From positions 330,661 through 394,660 of the forward strand of contig NZ_VNHW01000003.1 of assembly GCF_008124835.1 (NCBI RefSeq): a DNA stretch of 64,000 nt, written 5' to 3'. Each line of letters starts with the position of its first letter. Position 1 is the stretch's first letter. A program made the position numbers and the translations under genes. Below the pieces are notes generated by a model, which worked only from the letters and a program-made list of their open reading frames with translations, made no database searches and was not told where the DNA came from. Below, piece by piece: positions 53,475-62,786 of the stretch. The stretch is from Blastococcus xanthinilyticus (GTDB taxonomy: Bacteria; Actinomycetota; Actinomycetes; Mycobacteriales; Geodermatophilaceae).

Positions 53475-54373
53475 CGGTGCCGCGGCCGCGGGCCGGGGCT
53501 CCGGCCGGGATCGCCCGCCCCGGCCGGTGCGTAGTCATGGGGATCCTGAACGTCACGCCGGACTCGTTCTCCGACGGCGGGCGGCACGACTCGGTCGAGG
53601 CGGCGGTCGGGCACGGGCTGGCGATGGCCGCCGCGGGCGCCGACTACGTCGACGTCGGCGGCGAGTCGACCCGCCCGGGCGCGCAGCGGGTCGACGCCGG
53701 GACCGAGTGCCGCCGCGTGCTGCCCGTGGTCGCCGCGCTCTCCCGGCTGGGCATCCCGGTGAGCGTCGACACCACCCGGGCGCGGGTGGCGGCCGCGGCG
53801 CTCCAGGCCGGCGCGGTCATGGTCAACGACGTCAGCGGCGGGCTCGCCGACCCCGACATGGCGCGGGTCGTCGGCGAGGCCGGGGTGCCCTGGGTGCTCA
53901 TGCACTGGCGGGGACACAGCCGCGACATGGCCGCCGCCGCCGTGTACGACGACGTGGTGGCCGACGTCCGCCGCGAGCTGTGCGCCCGGATCGACGCCGC
54001 CCTGGCGGCCGGGATCTCCCCCGACCGGCTCGTCCTCGACCCCGGGCTCGGCTTCGCCAAGCGGCCCGAGCACGACCTCGCGCTCCTCGCCGGCCTGCCG
54101 GCGCTCACCGGGCTCGGCCTGCCGGTCCTCGTGGGCGCCTCCCGCAAGCGCTTCCTGGGCGCCGTGCTCGCCGACGGGGCCGGGGAACCGCGGCCGGCCG
54201 GCTCCCGGGAGAGCGCCACCGTGGCCACCACCGTGCTCGCCGCCCGGGCCGGCGCCTGGGGCGTGCGGGTGCACGACGTGCCCGGCAACGCCGACGCGGT
54301 CCGCGTGGTCGCCGCGGTCGATCCGGCAGCGGTGCCGCGCAGGGAGGCGGTCCCCCAGCTGACCCGCGGCTGA
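53471..54373 (+). CDS. folP: Dihydropteroate synthase
   Basis: A 300-residue TIM-barrel enzyme joining p-aminobenzoate with hydroxymethyl-dihydropterin pyrophosphate; sulfonamide target. VMGILNVTPDSFSDGG, VDVGGESTRPGAQRV, VSVDTTRARVAAAAL, VNDVSGGLADPDM, LDPGLGFAK and VGASRKRFLG are the standard motifs. ATG overlapping the upstream stop by 4 bp. Gene is last of the tight folate operon; folB, folK and folE are absent, so this may be a second, dedicated folP copy. Confidence 0.95.
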   Translation: MTVPRPRAGAPAGIARPGRCVVMGILNVTPDSFSDGGRHDSVEAAVGHGLAMAAAGADYVDVGGESTRPGAQRVDAGTECRRVLPVVAALSRLGIPVSVDTTRARVAAAALQAGAVMVNDVSGGLADPDMARVVGEAGVPWVLMHWRGHSRDMAAAAVYDDVVADVRRELCARIDAALAAGISPDRLVLDPGLGFAKRPEHDLALLAGLPALTGLGLPVLVGASRKRFLGAVLADGAGEPRPAGSRESATVATTVLAARAGAWGVRVHDVPGNADAVRVVAAVDPAAVPRREAVPQLTRG

Positions 54374-54420
54374 GAACCTCGCGCTGCGGCGCGGAAGCGG
54401 GATGCCACCCGGCACCCCGG

Positions 54421-54454
54421 GAACGACGGAACCCACAGAACGACGGAACCCACA
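54421..54454. repeat. 17-bp direct repeat upstream of aldehyde dehydrogenase
   Basis: gaacgacggaacccaca twice, head to tail and perfect, ending 17 bp before the ATG. Could be regulator half-sites or a slippage product. Confidence 0.85.
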
Positions 54455-54471
54455 GAGAGGTGGCGGTCCAC

Positions 54472-55965
54472 ATGACCGACATGGTGAGCACCACGGCTCC
54501 GGTGACGACGGGGCTCTACATCGGCGGGGAGGCCCGGTCGACCGCGGACGTCCTGGACGTCGTCGACCCGGCGCGGCCCGGCGTCGTCGTCGGGCACGCC
54601 GCCGCGGCGACGAGGGAGGACGTGGCCGCGGCCGTCGCGGCGGCCAAGGACGCCTACCCGGCGTGGTCGGCCATGCCGGCGACCGAGCGGGCGGCCGCGA
54701 TGGCCGCCGCCATCGAGGGCATCGCCGACGACCGCGACGAGGACGCGCGGATCCTCGCGCTGGAGAACGGCAAGATCCGGATGGAGTCCTGGGTCGACGC
54801 CCTCGTCTTCGAGATCCGGTGGCAGCTGGCGCTGTCCCACGCCGAGGAGGTGGACCAGGCCACGGTGCTGCCGCCAGCGCCAGGGATCCCGGTCGAGACC
54901 ACGGTCGGCTACCAGCCGCTGGGCGTCGTGAGCATCATCGTGCCCTTCAACTGGCCGATCGCGATCCTCGGCGCCGCGCTCCCCCACGCCCTGCTGGCCG
55001 GGAACACGGCGGTCGTGAAGCCGCCGCCCACCACCCCGCTGGCGATCACCCGCCTGGTGCAGCGCGTCGCCGAGAAGCTGCCCCCCGGCGTGCTCAACAT
55101 CGTGACCGGCGTGGACACCGAGATGGGCTCGCTGATCGACAACCCCGACGTCGCCAAGGTCTGCTTCACCGGCAGCGTGAACGGCGGCAAGCGGATGATG
55201 GAGATGGCCTCCCGCAGCCTCACCCGCGTCACCCTCGAGCTGGGCGGCAACGACCCGGCGATCATCCGGGCCGACGCCGTCCTCGACGACGCGCACCTGG
55301 ACCGGCTGTACGCCGGCATCTACGACACCACCGGCCAGATCTGCATGGCCGCCAAGCGGATCTACGTGCACCGCTCCCGCCTGGACGAGGTGGTGGCCGG
55401 GCTGTCCGCCCGGCTGGAGAAGGTCGTCCTCGGCCACGCCCTGGCCGAGGACACCACGATGGGGCCGCTGCACCAGTCGGCGCAGAAAGCGTTCGTCACG
55501 GAGATCATCGAGGAGGCGCGGGACTCGGGCGCCACGGTGCTGGAGTTCGGCGAGCTGCCCGGTGGGGAGCTCGCCGACGGCAACTTCGTGCGCCCGGCCA
55601 TCGTGGTGGACCCCGACCCGGCGCTGCGGGTGGTCACCCAGGAGCAGTTCGGGCCGGTCATCCCGGTGATCCCCTACGACGACGACGCCGAGGCGGTGCG
55701 GCTGGCGAACGACACCTGGGGCGGGCTGTGCGGCTCGGTCTGGACGGCGGACACCGATGCCGCCAACCAGCTGGGGGCCCAGCTCGCGGTCGGCTACGTC
55801 TGGGTCAACGACCACGGCGCCACCCGGCTGGACCTGCGGGCGCCGTTCGGCGGCATGAAGCAGTCCGGAATGGGCCGTGAGCAGGGCATCGCGGGCATCC
55901 GGGCCTTCCAGGACACCCGCTCGATCGCGCACCTGGTCCCGGGGGCGGGCGAGGGCTCGCACTGA
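54472..55965 (+). CDS. Aldehyde dehydrogenase family protein
   Basis: A 497-residue NAD(P)-dependent aldehyde dehydrogenase. Catalytic Cys291 (TGQICMAAKRIYV), general base Glu256 (VTLELGGND), FNWPIAILGAALPHALLAGN and FTGSVNGGKRMM for cofactor binding, and PFGGMKQSGMGRE at the end. The substrate is not evident. In this setting vanillin/syringaldehyde oxidation or oxidation of 4-carboxy-2-hydroxymuconate semialdehyde (the missing LigC step) are both possible. ATG 54472, with another ATG three codons on. It ends in a strong terminator. Confidence 0.92.
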   Translation: MTDMVSTTAPVTTGLYIGGEARSTADVLDVVDPARPGVVVGHAAAATREDVAAAVAAAKDAYPAWSAMPATERAAAMAAAIEGIADDRDEDARILALENGKIRMESWVDALVFEIRWQLALSHAEEVDQATVLPPAPGIPVETTVGYQPLGVVSIIVPFNWPIAILGAALPHALLAGNTAVVKPPPTTPLAITRLVQRVAEKLPPGVLNIVTGVDTEMGSLIDNPDVAKVCFTGSVNGGKRMMEMASRSLTRVTLELGGNDPAIIRADAVLDDAHLDRLYAGIYDTTGQICMAAKRIYVHRSRLDEVVAGLSARLEKVVLGHALAEDTTMGPLHQSAQKAFVTEIIEEARDSGATVLEFGELPGGELADGNFVRPAIVVDPDPALRVVTQEQFGPVIPVIPYDDDAEAVRLANDTWGGLCGSVWTADTDAANQLGAQLAVGYVWVNDHGATRLDLRAPFGGMKQSGMGREQGIAGIRAFQDTRSIAHLVPGAGEGSH

Positions 55966-55975
55966 CCTGCGCCGG

Positions 55976-56004
55976 GGGCCGGCGGGGTGCTCCCCCGCCG
56001 GCCC
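55976..56004. terminator. Bidirectional terminator
   Basis: 12-bp perfect stem gggccggcgggg with loop tgctc between the convergent aldehyde dehydrogenase and cyclo-ligase genes. Confidence 0.75.
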
Positions 56005-56598
56005 TCAGCGGCCGGGCGGCGGCAGGGCCTGCCAGCCGCCGGACGGGGTGACCACCGCGGTCACGGGGCGGTCGTGCACCTCGGCGGGCAGCTCGTCGAC
56101 CCGCTCGTCGTCGAAGACGAGCGTGACGAGCACGGCGTCGGGCCGGGCGTGCACCAGCGCCCGGTCGTAGTAGCCCCCACCCCGGCCCAGCCGGATCCCG
56201 GCGCGGTCCACCGCCAGCGCCGGCACGACCACGGCGTCGGCCTGCCCGATCGCCTCGGGACCGAGCCGCGGGCCGGTGGGGTGGGAGAGCCCGTACCGGC
56301 CGGGCTCCAGCCCGCCGGTGAACAGGCCCCAGTCCATGACCCGCCCCCGGTCGGGCACGACCGGCAGCAGCACCCGGGCCCCGAGCGCGGCGTAGCCGCC
56401 GGGCAGCCGGCCGGTGCCCGGCTCGTCGGCGTCCGGGACGAAGGCGGCCAGCGTGCCGACGCCGGCCAGGCCCTCGAGCAGCGCCGTGGCCACCGCATCG
56501 GCGGCGGCGACCCGCTCGCCGGCCGGGCGGGCGCGCCGCCGGGCGAGCAGCCGCGCGCGCAGCTCGACCTTCGCGAGGACCGGATCGGGCTCGACCAT
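56005..56598 (-). CDS. 5-formyltetrahydrofolate cyclo-ligase
   Basis: A 197-residue 5-FTHF cyclo-ligase that uses ATP to return 5-formyl-THF to methenyl-THF, preventing folate being trapped. KVELRARLLARRRA at the start (Lys for ATP), PGYYDR-type motif GRGGGYYDRALVHA and LVFDDERVDELP near the end are diagnostic. ATG 56598 is supported by TATGCT 6 nt upstream (leaderless). It adds to the folate genes convergent with it. Confidence 0.94.
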   Translation of the reverse strand: MVEPDPVLAKVELRARLLARRRARPAGERVAAADAVATALLEGLAGVGTLAAFVPDADEPGTGRLPGGYAALGARVLLPVVPDRGRVMDWGLFTGGLEPGRYGLSHPTGPRLGPEAIGQADAVVVPALAVDRAGIRLGRGGGYYDRALVHARPDAVLVTLVFDDERVDELPAEVHDRPVTAVVTPSGGWQALPPPGR

Positions 56599-56604
56599 CC
56601 CGGC

Positions 56605-56610
56605 AGCATA
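56605..56610 (-). promoter_or_regulatory. -10 box of cyclo-ligase gene (leaderless)
   Basis: TATGCT on the minus strand, 6 nt before the ATG at 56598. Confidence 0.55.
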
Positions 56611-56638
56611 GAGACCGTGCTCCGGGTGGGCCCTGGTC

Positions 56639-57121
56639 TCAGGCCCTCGGGTGCACGCCTCCCCGCCGGGCTCCCCAGGTGACCAGCAGCCCGGCCGCGA
56701 CCGCGCCCCCGGCGTTGAGCAGCGCATCCAGCGGCGACACGACCCGGCCGACGGAGAGCACCAGCTGGAGCAGCTCGATGCCCGCCCCCGCGGCGAGCGC
56801 CGCGGCCGTCAGCCGGGCGGGGCGCCGCAGCGGTAGCCACAGCAGGACCGCCAGCGCGGCCGGAACCACGAGCAGACCCGCGTTGCCCACCAGCTGCAGC
56901 ACGGTGGCCGTGGAGTCCAGCCCGGTCGCGTACCAGCGCAGCTCGGCGGCCGGCGAGGCCCACGCCCAGCCGCGCCCCTCGGGGGTGAGCGTCACCGCGG
57001 CCACCGCGGCGAGGGCCGCGGTCAGCAGGACGGCAAGGGCAGCTCGGGCCGACGGCGGGGACGAGGTTCCCGGCGTCCGCGCTCCCGGGCGGCCGGGCAG
57101 CCGGACGGCGGGCGGAGTCAT
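56639..57121 (-). CDS. VanZ-like membrane protein
   Basis: A 160-residue membrane protein with about four helices and the VanZ-family pattern: LTPEGRGW, VLQLVGNAGLLVVPAALAVLLWLPL, GAGIELLQLVLSVGRVVSPLDALLNAGGAVAAGLL. The E-x-x-Q ... R-x-x-x-x-x-D-x-x-x-N signature is kept. VanZ relatives affect glycopeptide tolerance in some bacteria; the role here is unknown. Start ATG 57121, overlapping the upstream P-loop gene by 4 bp. Confidence 0.9.
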   Translation of the reverse strand: MTPPAVRLPGRPGARTPGTSSPPSARAALAVLLTAALAAVAAVTLTPEGRGWAWASPAAELRWYATGLDSTATVLQLVGNAGLLVVPAALAVLLWLPLRRPARLTAAALAAGAGIELLQLVLSVGRVVSPLDALLNAGGAVAAGLLVTWGARRGGVHPRA

Positions 57122-57717
57122 GGCCCGGGCCGGCGGTGCGTGCCCGGGAGCAGCCCGGCCGGCGGGCCGAGCACCTGACCGGCGTCGAGGGCCCGGGCCT
57201 CCCCGCGCCCGACCACGACGACCTCCGCCCCCGCTCCGGCGCCGGCGACGTCGGCCAGCAGCTGCGCCCACCGCCGCACGTGCCGGCGCATCCGGCGCCG
57301 CGGGAGGGTGCGGCCGCGGGCAACCTGCCCTCCGACCGCGGCGGCGGGCGGCGCATCGATCAGCACCACCCGCACCCGCCGGCCCGCGCGGGTGGCGGCG
57401 CGCAGCACCGCCGCCCGCCACCGCCGGCTGGTCCACGGGTCGGTGAGCACGACCAGCCGGGCTCCGCCGGCGACCGTGCGCAGGACCCGCACCCGGTGCC
57501 GGACGTGCACCAGCGGGCGGAGCAGCCGGTAGAGCGGGCCGGTCCTCCCCAGCCGCCCGGCCACCTGCTCGGAGTCCAGCGGGGCGACCCCCGGGCGGAG
57601 GATCCGGCGGAGCAGCGTGGTCTTCCCACTGCCCGGCAGCCCGCCGATCACCACCAGGACCGGGCCGCGGCCGGCCCGTCCGGCCGGCGACCGGTGGGGG
57701 CTCGCGAGTGCGGTCAT
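57118..57717 (-). CDS. P-loop AAA/kinase-like protein
   Basis: A 199-residue protein with Walker A GGLPGSGKTT (about 25-34) and a VVLIDAPPAAAVGGQV strand-turn. It resembles AAA_33/zeta-type nucleotide kinases, with many arginines in the lid-like region (GRTLPRRRMRRHVRRW). No substrate motif recognised. ATG 57717 with GAGGAGAAG upstream. Confidence 0.8.
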   Translation of the reverse strand: MTALASPHRSPAGRAGRGPVLVVIGGLPGSGKTTLLRRILRPGVAPLDSEQVAGRLGRTGPLYRLLRPLVHVRHRVRVLRTVAGGARLVVLTDPWTSRRWRAAVLRAATRAGRRVRVVLIDAPPAAAVGGQVARGRTLPRRRMRRHVRRWAQLLADVAGAGAGAEVVVVGRGEARALDAGQVLGPPAGLLPGTHRRPGP

Positions 57718-57814
57718 GGGCTTCTCCTCGGGTCGGGACCCGACGGTGCCCGGTGAACCTCCGGGCGGCCCGTGCGCGGCCTGGGAGATCGCTGGGAACC
57801 GCGCGGCTCGCGGC

Positions 57815-58882
57815 TCAGGAGCCGCCGGCCGGCCAGGACAGCAGGCGCCCGCGCGACCAGCAGCGGCCCAGGACCTCCGCGCGCGGCGCCCCGCCATCGA
57901 GCACCGTCAGCCCGATGAGGCTGTGCCCGGACGCCCGGCGGTCGCCGAGCGTCGGCACCTCCGGCGCCACCCCGACGCCCTCCACCGACACCCACGCCAC
58001 GGGCCGGCCGGCCGCCGCCCCGCGGAGGCGGTCCAGGAAGCGCTGCCGGTGCCCGGGCGTGAGCTGCGACAGCGCCCACGTGGTGGTGACGACGGGCAGG
58101 GCGTCCGCGGGCACCCGCGCGACGGCGTCGGGCAGCAGCTCCACCGGGTCCCCACGCAGCAGCACCGGCGGGGCGGCGGCCGTCAGCGCCAGCTCGGCGT
58201 CCAGCCGGACCCGCCGCTCCCGCGCCTCCGGCGCCAGGCAGGCCCGCAGCCACCGGGCGCCGTCGGCGACGGTGACGTCCACCCGATCGCGGTCGATCCC
58301 GACCCGCGCTGCCACCCGCGGCATGGCCGTCGCCGGGACCGGCCGGTCCCCCACGACCCCCGCCGACAGCTGCACGGGCGACGACGGGTCGCCCAGCGAC
58401 CGCCCGTCCCCGTAGGTGATCCCGACCCGGTCGGCCTGGAGGCCGAACCCGGCCGCGCAGAGCAGGTCGACGAGCCCGACGGCGTCCGCGCCGGCCCGGC
58501 GCGCCGCCTCGGCGACGGCCGGGTGCAGGACGGCGCAGCGCTGGGGATCGTCGGTGCGCACCCGGCGGCCGGCGGCGAGGGCGAGGACGCCGTCCGGCTG
58601 CCGCAGCAGCACGTCGACCGCCGCGGCGGCGGCCGCGTCGACGTCCCCGGCGGCGTAGGCGGCGGCGAGCGCGGGAGCGCGGCCGGCGAGCGCGAGGTCG
58701 TGCAGGGCGGCGAGCACCACCGCCGGCTGCCGCGCGCGGACCGGTGCCGACTCGAGCGCGCGCAGCGCAGCGACGGACTTCCCGACGGCGACCGCGACCG
58801 CGCCCTGCAGCGCGGACGCCCTGGCCGCCTGACGCCCCCCCTCTCTCCGGTACCGCTCCGCGAGCGGGGTCGGGTGCGGCAC
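57815..58882 (-). CDS. DUF2332 family protein
   Basis: A 355-residue protein of the DUF2332 family, common in actinobacteria and of unknown function. Typical segments: SPLYRR-like start (PLAERYRREGG), LLRQPDGVLALAAGRRVRTDDPQRCAVLHPAV, EVGRSAGLNLQ-like VDLLCAAGFGLQADRVGITYGDG and the central GIDRDRVDVTVADGARWLRA. GTG start at 58882. Adjacent genes give no clue. Confidence 0.88.
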   Translation of the reverse strand: MPHPTPLAERYRREGGRQAARASALQGAVAVAVGKSVAALRALESAPVRARQPAVVLAALHDLALAGRAPALAAAYAAGDVDAAAAAAVDVLLRQPDGVLALAAGRRVRTDDPQRCAVLHPAVAEAARRAGADAVGLVDLLCAAGFGLQADRVGITYGDGRSLGDPSSPVQLSAGVVGDRPVPATAMPRVAARVGIDRDRVDVTVADGARWLRACLAPEARERRVRLDAELALTAAAPPVLLRGDPVELLPDAVARVPADALPVVTTTWALSQLTPGHRQRFLDRLRGAAAGRPVAWVSVEGVGVAPEVPTLGDRRASGHSLIGLTVLDGGAPRAEVLGRCWSRGRLLSWPAGGS

Positions 58883-58923
58883 CTTCGGGACGTTAACCGG
58901 ACACGGTGCGGAGGAACGCGGAC

Positions 58924-58951
58924 GGCGCCGTCCCGCGACGGGGACGGCGCC
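58924..58951. terminator. Terminator of the secreted DUF2680-like gene
   Basis: 11-bp stem ggcgccgtccc with loop gcgacg, 21 bp past the stop at 58973 (minus strand). Confidence 0.7.
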
Positions 58952-58972
58952 GCCCGGAGCCGGCGGGGGCGG

Positions 58973-59563
58973 TCAGTCGCCGGAGTCGTCGGCCCCCTCG
59001 CGGTCGCCGCGGGGGCCGCCGCGGCCGTGCGGGCCGACGGCGTCGCGGCTCACCCGTTCGGTGATCCGCTCCTCGAGGTCGGCGAGCCGCTCGTCGGCCT
59101 GCTCCTGGGTCAGCTCGCCGTCCGCGACGGCCTCCGCGATCCGCTCCTCCCGGTCCTGCACGAGGGCGTCGACCAGCGCGCCGACCGCCACGCCCTGCTG
59201 CTCGGCGACGTCGGCCAGCGAGGTGCCGTCGGACTCCAGCGCGGTGCGCAGCTCGTCCTCGGTCAGGTCCAGCGCCGTGGCCGCGACCGACAGGCCGAAC
59301 CGGCCGCCGCCGTGGCCGCCGGGCCCGCCGTGGCCGCCGTGGCCGCCCTCACCCGACTCGGCCAGGGTGGCGGCGACCTCGCCGGCCTGCTCGTCGGTGA
59401 GCGAGCCGTCCTCGACCAGGCCCGCGAGGGCATCGCGGATCCGGTCCTCGCGGGGAGCCGACGGGCTGGCGTCCTCGTCGGCGAGCGCGGGGACCGCAAC
59501 GGCCAGGCCGCCGCCCAGGGCGAGCGCCCCGGCGGTCGTGGCGATGATCAGCTTCGTGCGCAC
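58973..59563 (-). CDS. Secreted acidic protein, DUF2680-like
   Basis: A 196-residue exported protein: signal peptide about 1-28 (IIATTAGALALGGGLAVAVPALA), then two copies of an L-T-x-E-Q-A helix-turn pattern (DGSLTDEQAGEVAATLAE; DGELTQEQADERLADLEERI) and a middle LTEDELRTALESDGTSLADVAEQQGV, with a GGHGGHGGPGGHGGG linker. Such repeats occur in DUF2680-type proteins of unknown role. The His-rich linker could bind metal. GTG with GAGGAGAG upstream. Confidence 0.8.
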   Translation of the reverse strand: MRTKLIIATTAGALALGGGLAVAVPALADEDASPSAPREDRIRDALAGLVEDGSLTDEQAGEVAATLAESGEGGHGGHGGPGGHGGGRFGLSVAATALDLTEDELRTALESDGTSLADVAEQQGVAVGALVDALVQDREERIAEAVADGELTQEQADERLADLEERITERVSRDAVGPHGRGGPRGDREGADDSGD

Positions 59564-59705
59564 GGGATCTCTCCTCGATCCGGGCCGGCTGCTCCGGCCG
59601 CTCGCCGCTGAGCGTGCGGAGGCTGCCTGTGACGCGGCTGTGCGCAGCCCCCGCGGCCGGCTGTGAGTTCGACGGCCCCCGGCGGAGGCAGGGACGCGCG
59701 CGCGG

Positions 59706-60300
59706 TCAGCCCGCCCGCGGACCTGTCGCGATCGTCCCGGCCTGGTGGAGGTCCGCGATCCGCTCGTCGGTGAGGCCGAGCAGCTTCCCGAGCACCGTGG
59801 CCGTGTGCTCGCCCGGCTCCGGTCCCGGGCGGTGCACGGCCCCGGGCGTCGAGGACAGGTGCGGAACGATGCCCGGCGTCGCGACGTCCGGTTCAGGCAC
59901 TCGTCGGGGACGCGGATCAGCGTTCCGTTCTCCCACGCCGACTCGTCGTCGAAGAGATCTGCGACGGAGTTCACCGCGCCGACGGCGACCTCGGCCTCCC
60001 GGAGCGCCCGGTACAGGTCGTCGAAGCTGCGGCCGGCGAGCTCGCGTCCGATGATGCCCTCCAGCTCCTCCCGGTGGCGGACGCGGTCGGCGTTGGTCCG
60101 GTAGCGCGGGGTGTCCAGGAGGTCCTGCCGCCGGAGCACGGCGCGTAGCCGGGTCCACATGCTCGGCGTGCTGGCCGGCAGGACGATCCAGCGGTCGTCC
60201 TTCGTGCGGTAGATGCCGTTGGGCGCGATGTCGTTCTGGTTGCCGCGCCTCGCCGGGGGGATGCCGGTGCCCTCGTAGCCGACGATCAGGCCTTCGCGCG
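59706..60300 (-). pseudogene. Decayed family III CoA-transferase (CaiB/BaiF-type)
   Basis: The C-terminal part of a CoA-transferase: GLIVGYEGTGIPPARRGNQN, APNGIYRTKDDRWIVLPAST, TNADRVRHREELEGIIGREL and VGAVNSVADLFDDESAWE run in one frame; a frameshift near 59900 moves the remaining PDVATPGIVPHLSSTPG, GEHTATVLGKLLGLTDERI to another frame. The N-terminal half is missing and is replaced at about 60300 by an acyl-CoA ligase end on the other strand. Unlikely to be functional. Confidence 0.82.
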
Positions 60301-60453
60301 CGGACCACCCCGGAACTGCTCCGGGAGCACCTCTCCCCGCTGGTCGCCGAGTGGTGGCTGCCCGACGAGCTCGTCTTCGTCGGCTCCATGCCGAAGACCG
60401 GCACCGGCAAGCTGCCGAAGGCCGCGCTGCGCGAGTCGCTCCCGACCGCCTGA
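60301..60453 (+). pseudogene. Fragment of AMP-binding acyl-CoA ligase
   Basis: Reads TTPELLREHLSPLVAEWWLP, DELVFVGSMPKTGTGKLPKA, ALRESLPTA and stop. This is the C-terminal end of an acyl-CoA synthetase, including the catalytic-lysine motif P-x-T-x-T/G-GK. Everything upstream is gone. Together with the CoA-transferase remnant it marks a deletion or rearrangement junction. Confidence 0.8.
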
Positions 60454-60532
60454 CGCCCGGCCGGGCGGGCGGGACCCGGTTCACCGCCGGCGCCCCTGCC
60501 GTCCCCGGCGGGTTGCCCGTCCGGGAATGCGA

Positions 60533-60573
60533 TCAGGGGCCGTGCCCGGATTCCTCCGAGTACGGCCCCTGAT
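60533..60573. terminator. Hairpin downstream of tRNA-Pro
   Basis: Perfect 12-bp arms atcaggggccgt / acggcccctgat with a 17-nt loop, 18 bp beyond the tRNA 3' end on the minus strand. Confidence 0.6.
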
Positions 60574-60590
60574 GCCGATGCGTGCCACTG

Positions 60591-60664
<74 letters not shown>

Positions 60665-60750
60665 CGTGCCACCGCCTGCCGGGGAGACCCTGGTCGCGCG
60701 ATGACCGCCCCGGAAGGTTACCGCACGGCCACCGGGGCCCGTGACGGTGG

Positions 60751-62097
60751 TCAGCCGCGCTTCCCGTCCTTGTCCCGACCCTCGCGCACCTTCACCGAGA
60801 CCTCGATCGGCGTGCCCTGGAAGCCCCACTGCTCGCGCAGCTTGCGCTGCAGGAACCTGCGGTAACCGGCCTCCAGGAAGCCGGTCGAGAAGACCACGAA
60901 CCGCGGCGGCCGGACGTCGGCCTGCGTGACGTACTTGATCTTCGGCGCGCGCCCACCCCGGGCCGGCGGCGGCGTCTCCTGCACCAGCGCCCGCACGAAG
61001 GTGTTCAGCTCGGCGGTCGGCACGCGGGTCTCCCACGAGGCGATCGCGGCCCGCAGGTGGTCGGCCAGCTTGCCCACGCCCCGGCCCGTGGACGCCGAGA
61101 TGTTGACCCGCGTCGCCCACTTCACGTGCGCGAGGTCGCGGTCGATCTCCCGCTCGAGCTGGTGGTGGCGGTCCTCGTCGAGGGTGTCCCACTTGTTGAA
61201 CGCCAGCACCAGGGCGCGGCCGGACTCGACGACCTGGGTGATGACGCGCTGGTCCTGCTCGCTGATCACCTCGTCGGCGGCGAGCAGGACGACGCAGACC
61301 TCGGCGGCCTGGATCGCCGCCTCCGTGCGCAGGCTGGCGTAGTACTCCATCCCGCTGGCGGTGTTGACCTTGCGGCGCAGCCCCGCGGTGTCGACGAACC
61401 GCCACTCCTCGCCGCCGAGGGAGACGATCGAGTCCACCGGGTCCACGGTGGTGCCGGCGACGGAGTCGACGACCGAGCGCTCCTCCTTGGCCAGCCGGTT
61501 GATGAGGCTGGACTTGCCGACGTTCGGCCGGCCGACGAGGGCCACCCGGCGGGGGCCACCCTCCTCGTCCTGCTCGCGCGGGGCATCCGGCATCGCGTCG
61601 AGGACGAGGTCGAGCAGGTCACCGCTGGCCCGCCCGTGCAGGGCGCTGACCGCGTGCGGCTCCCCCACACCGAGGCTCCACAGCTCGGCGGCGTTGGCCT
61701 CGCTGCGCTCGTCGTCGACCTTGTTCGCGACCAGGATCACCGGCCGGTCGCTGCGCCGGAGCACCCGCGCGGCGGCCAGGTCGGTCTCGGTGGCGCCCAC
61801 CTGGCTGTCGACGACGAAGACGATGACGTCGGCGCTCTTCATCGCGTACTCGGCCTGCCGGGTGATCGACGCACCCAGGCCGGCGGCCTTGGGGTCCCAG
61901 CCACCGGTGTCGACCACGGTGAAGCGCTTGCCGTTCCACAGCGCCTCGTAGGCGATCCGGTCGCGGGTCACGCCCGGGGTGTCCTGGACGACGGCGGCGC
62001 GCCGGCCCAGGAACCGGTTGACCAGCGTCGACTTGCCGACGTTCGGCCGGCCGACGATGGCGACGACGGGCAGCGGCCCCGTGCTCTCCTCGGTCAT
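60751..62097 (-). CDS. der: GTPase Der (EngA)
   Basis: A 448-residue ribosome-assembly GTPase (50S maturation) with two tandem G domains: GRPNVGKST at about 16-24 and GRPNVGKSS at about 190-198, each with DTPG/DTAG, NKVD and FNKWD motifs, followed by the KH-like domain (about 360-440). The actinobacterial form. Follows cmk with a 4-bp overlap. Confidence 0.98.
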   Translation of the reverse strand: MTEESTGPLPVVAIVGRPNVGKSTLVNRFLGRRAAVVQDTPGVTRDRIAYEALWNGKRFTVVDTGGWDPKAAGLGASITRQAEYAMKSADVIVFVVDSQVGATETDLAAARVLRRSDRPVILVANKVDDERSEANAAELWSLGVGEPHAVSALHGRASGDLLDLVLDAMPDAPREQDEEGGPRRVALVGRPNVGKSSLINRLAKEERSVVDSVAGTTVDPVDSIVSLGGEEWRFVDTAGLRRKVNTASGMEYYASLRTEAAIQAAEVCVVLLAADEVISEQDQRVITQVVESGRALVLAFNKWDTLDEDRHHQLEREIDRDLAHVKWATRVNISASTGRGVGKLADHLRAAIASWETRVPTAELNTFVRALVQETPPPARGGRAPKIKYVTQADVRPPRFVVFSTGFLEAGYRRFLQRKLREQWGFQGTPIEVSVKVREGRDKDGKRG

Positions 62098-62786
62098 GCC
62101 CGCTCCCCCACGCTCACGGCCTCGCGGGCCAGGGTGACCACCCGGGCCACCACGCCCTGCTGGTCCAGCTCGGTGCTGTCGACGACGATCGCGTCGGCCG
62201 CCGGTCGCAGCGGGCTGTCGGCCCGGCTGCTGTCGAACTCGTCGCGCCGGCGCAGGTCCGCGGCCAGCTCGGCGATCTCCGCCGGGGCGGAGAGACCCAG
62301 CTGCGCGGCCCGCCGCTGGGCGCGGGCCTCGGGTGCGGCGGTCAGGTAGATCTTCACGGTCGCGTCGGGCAGCACGACGGTGCCGATGTCGCGACCCTCC
62401 ACGACGACCGCGTCGGCCCCGGCCACCAGCGCCCGCTGCTGGTCGACCAACTGCCGGCGCACGGCGGGGACCGCCGAGACGGCCGAGACCGCCCGGGTGA
62501 CCTCGGCGCCGCGGATGCGCTCGGCCACGTCGACGCCGTCCACCAGCACCGTCTCGGTGGCGGCGTCGGTGCCCACCTCTATGCGTGCCGCGGCGACCAC
62601 CCGGGCCACCGCCTCGGCGTCGGCCGGGTCGGCCCCGGCGGTCAGCACCGCGACGGTGGCCGCCCGGTACATCGCGCCGGTGTCGAGGTAGGCGGCCCCC
62701 AGGCGGGCGGCGACGCCGCGCGCCACGCTGGACTTGCCGGTGCCCGACGGGCCGTCGAGGGTCACCTGGCCGCGGAAGCCGCTCAC
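62094..62786 (-). CDS. cmk: Cytidylate kinase
   Basis: A 230-residue CMP/dCMP kinase: Walker [11 protein letters not shown] (about 11-20), [37 protein letters not shown] and the lid arginines [17 protein letters not shown] start overlapping the aroH stop by 4 bp. The aroH-cmk-der order is common in actinobacteria. Confidence 0.97.
   Translation of the reverse strand: MSGFRGQVTLDGPSGTGKSSVARGVAARLGAAYLDTGAMYRAATVAVLTAGADPADAEAVARVVAAARIEVGTDAATETVLVDGVDVAERIRGAEVTRAVSAVSAVPAVRRQLVDQQRALVAGADAVVVEGRDIGTVVLPDATVKIYLTAAPEARAQRRAAQLGLSAPAEIAELAADLRRRDEFDSSRADSPLRPAADAIVVDSTELDQQGVVARVVTLAREAVSVGERA

Noticed and set aside
53527..55965. Extension of the aldehyde dehydrogenase frame upstream through folP
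   Set aside because: The upstream part is the out-of-frame shadow of folP; the enzyme begins at 54472 with the usual N-terminal sequence.
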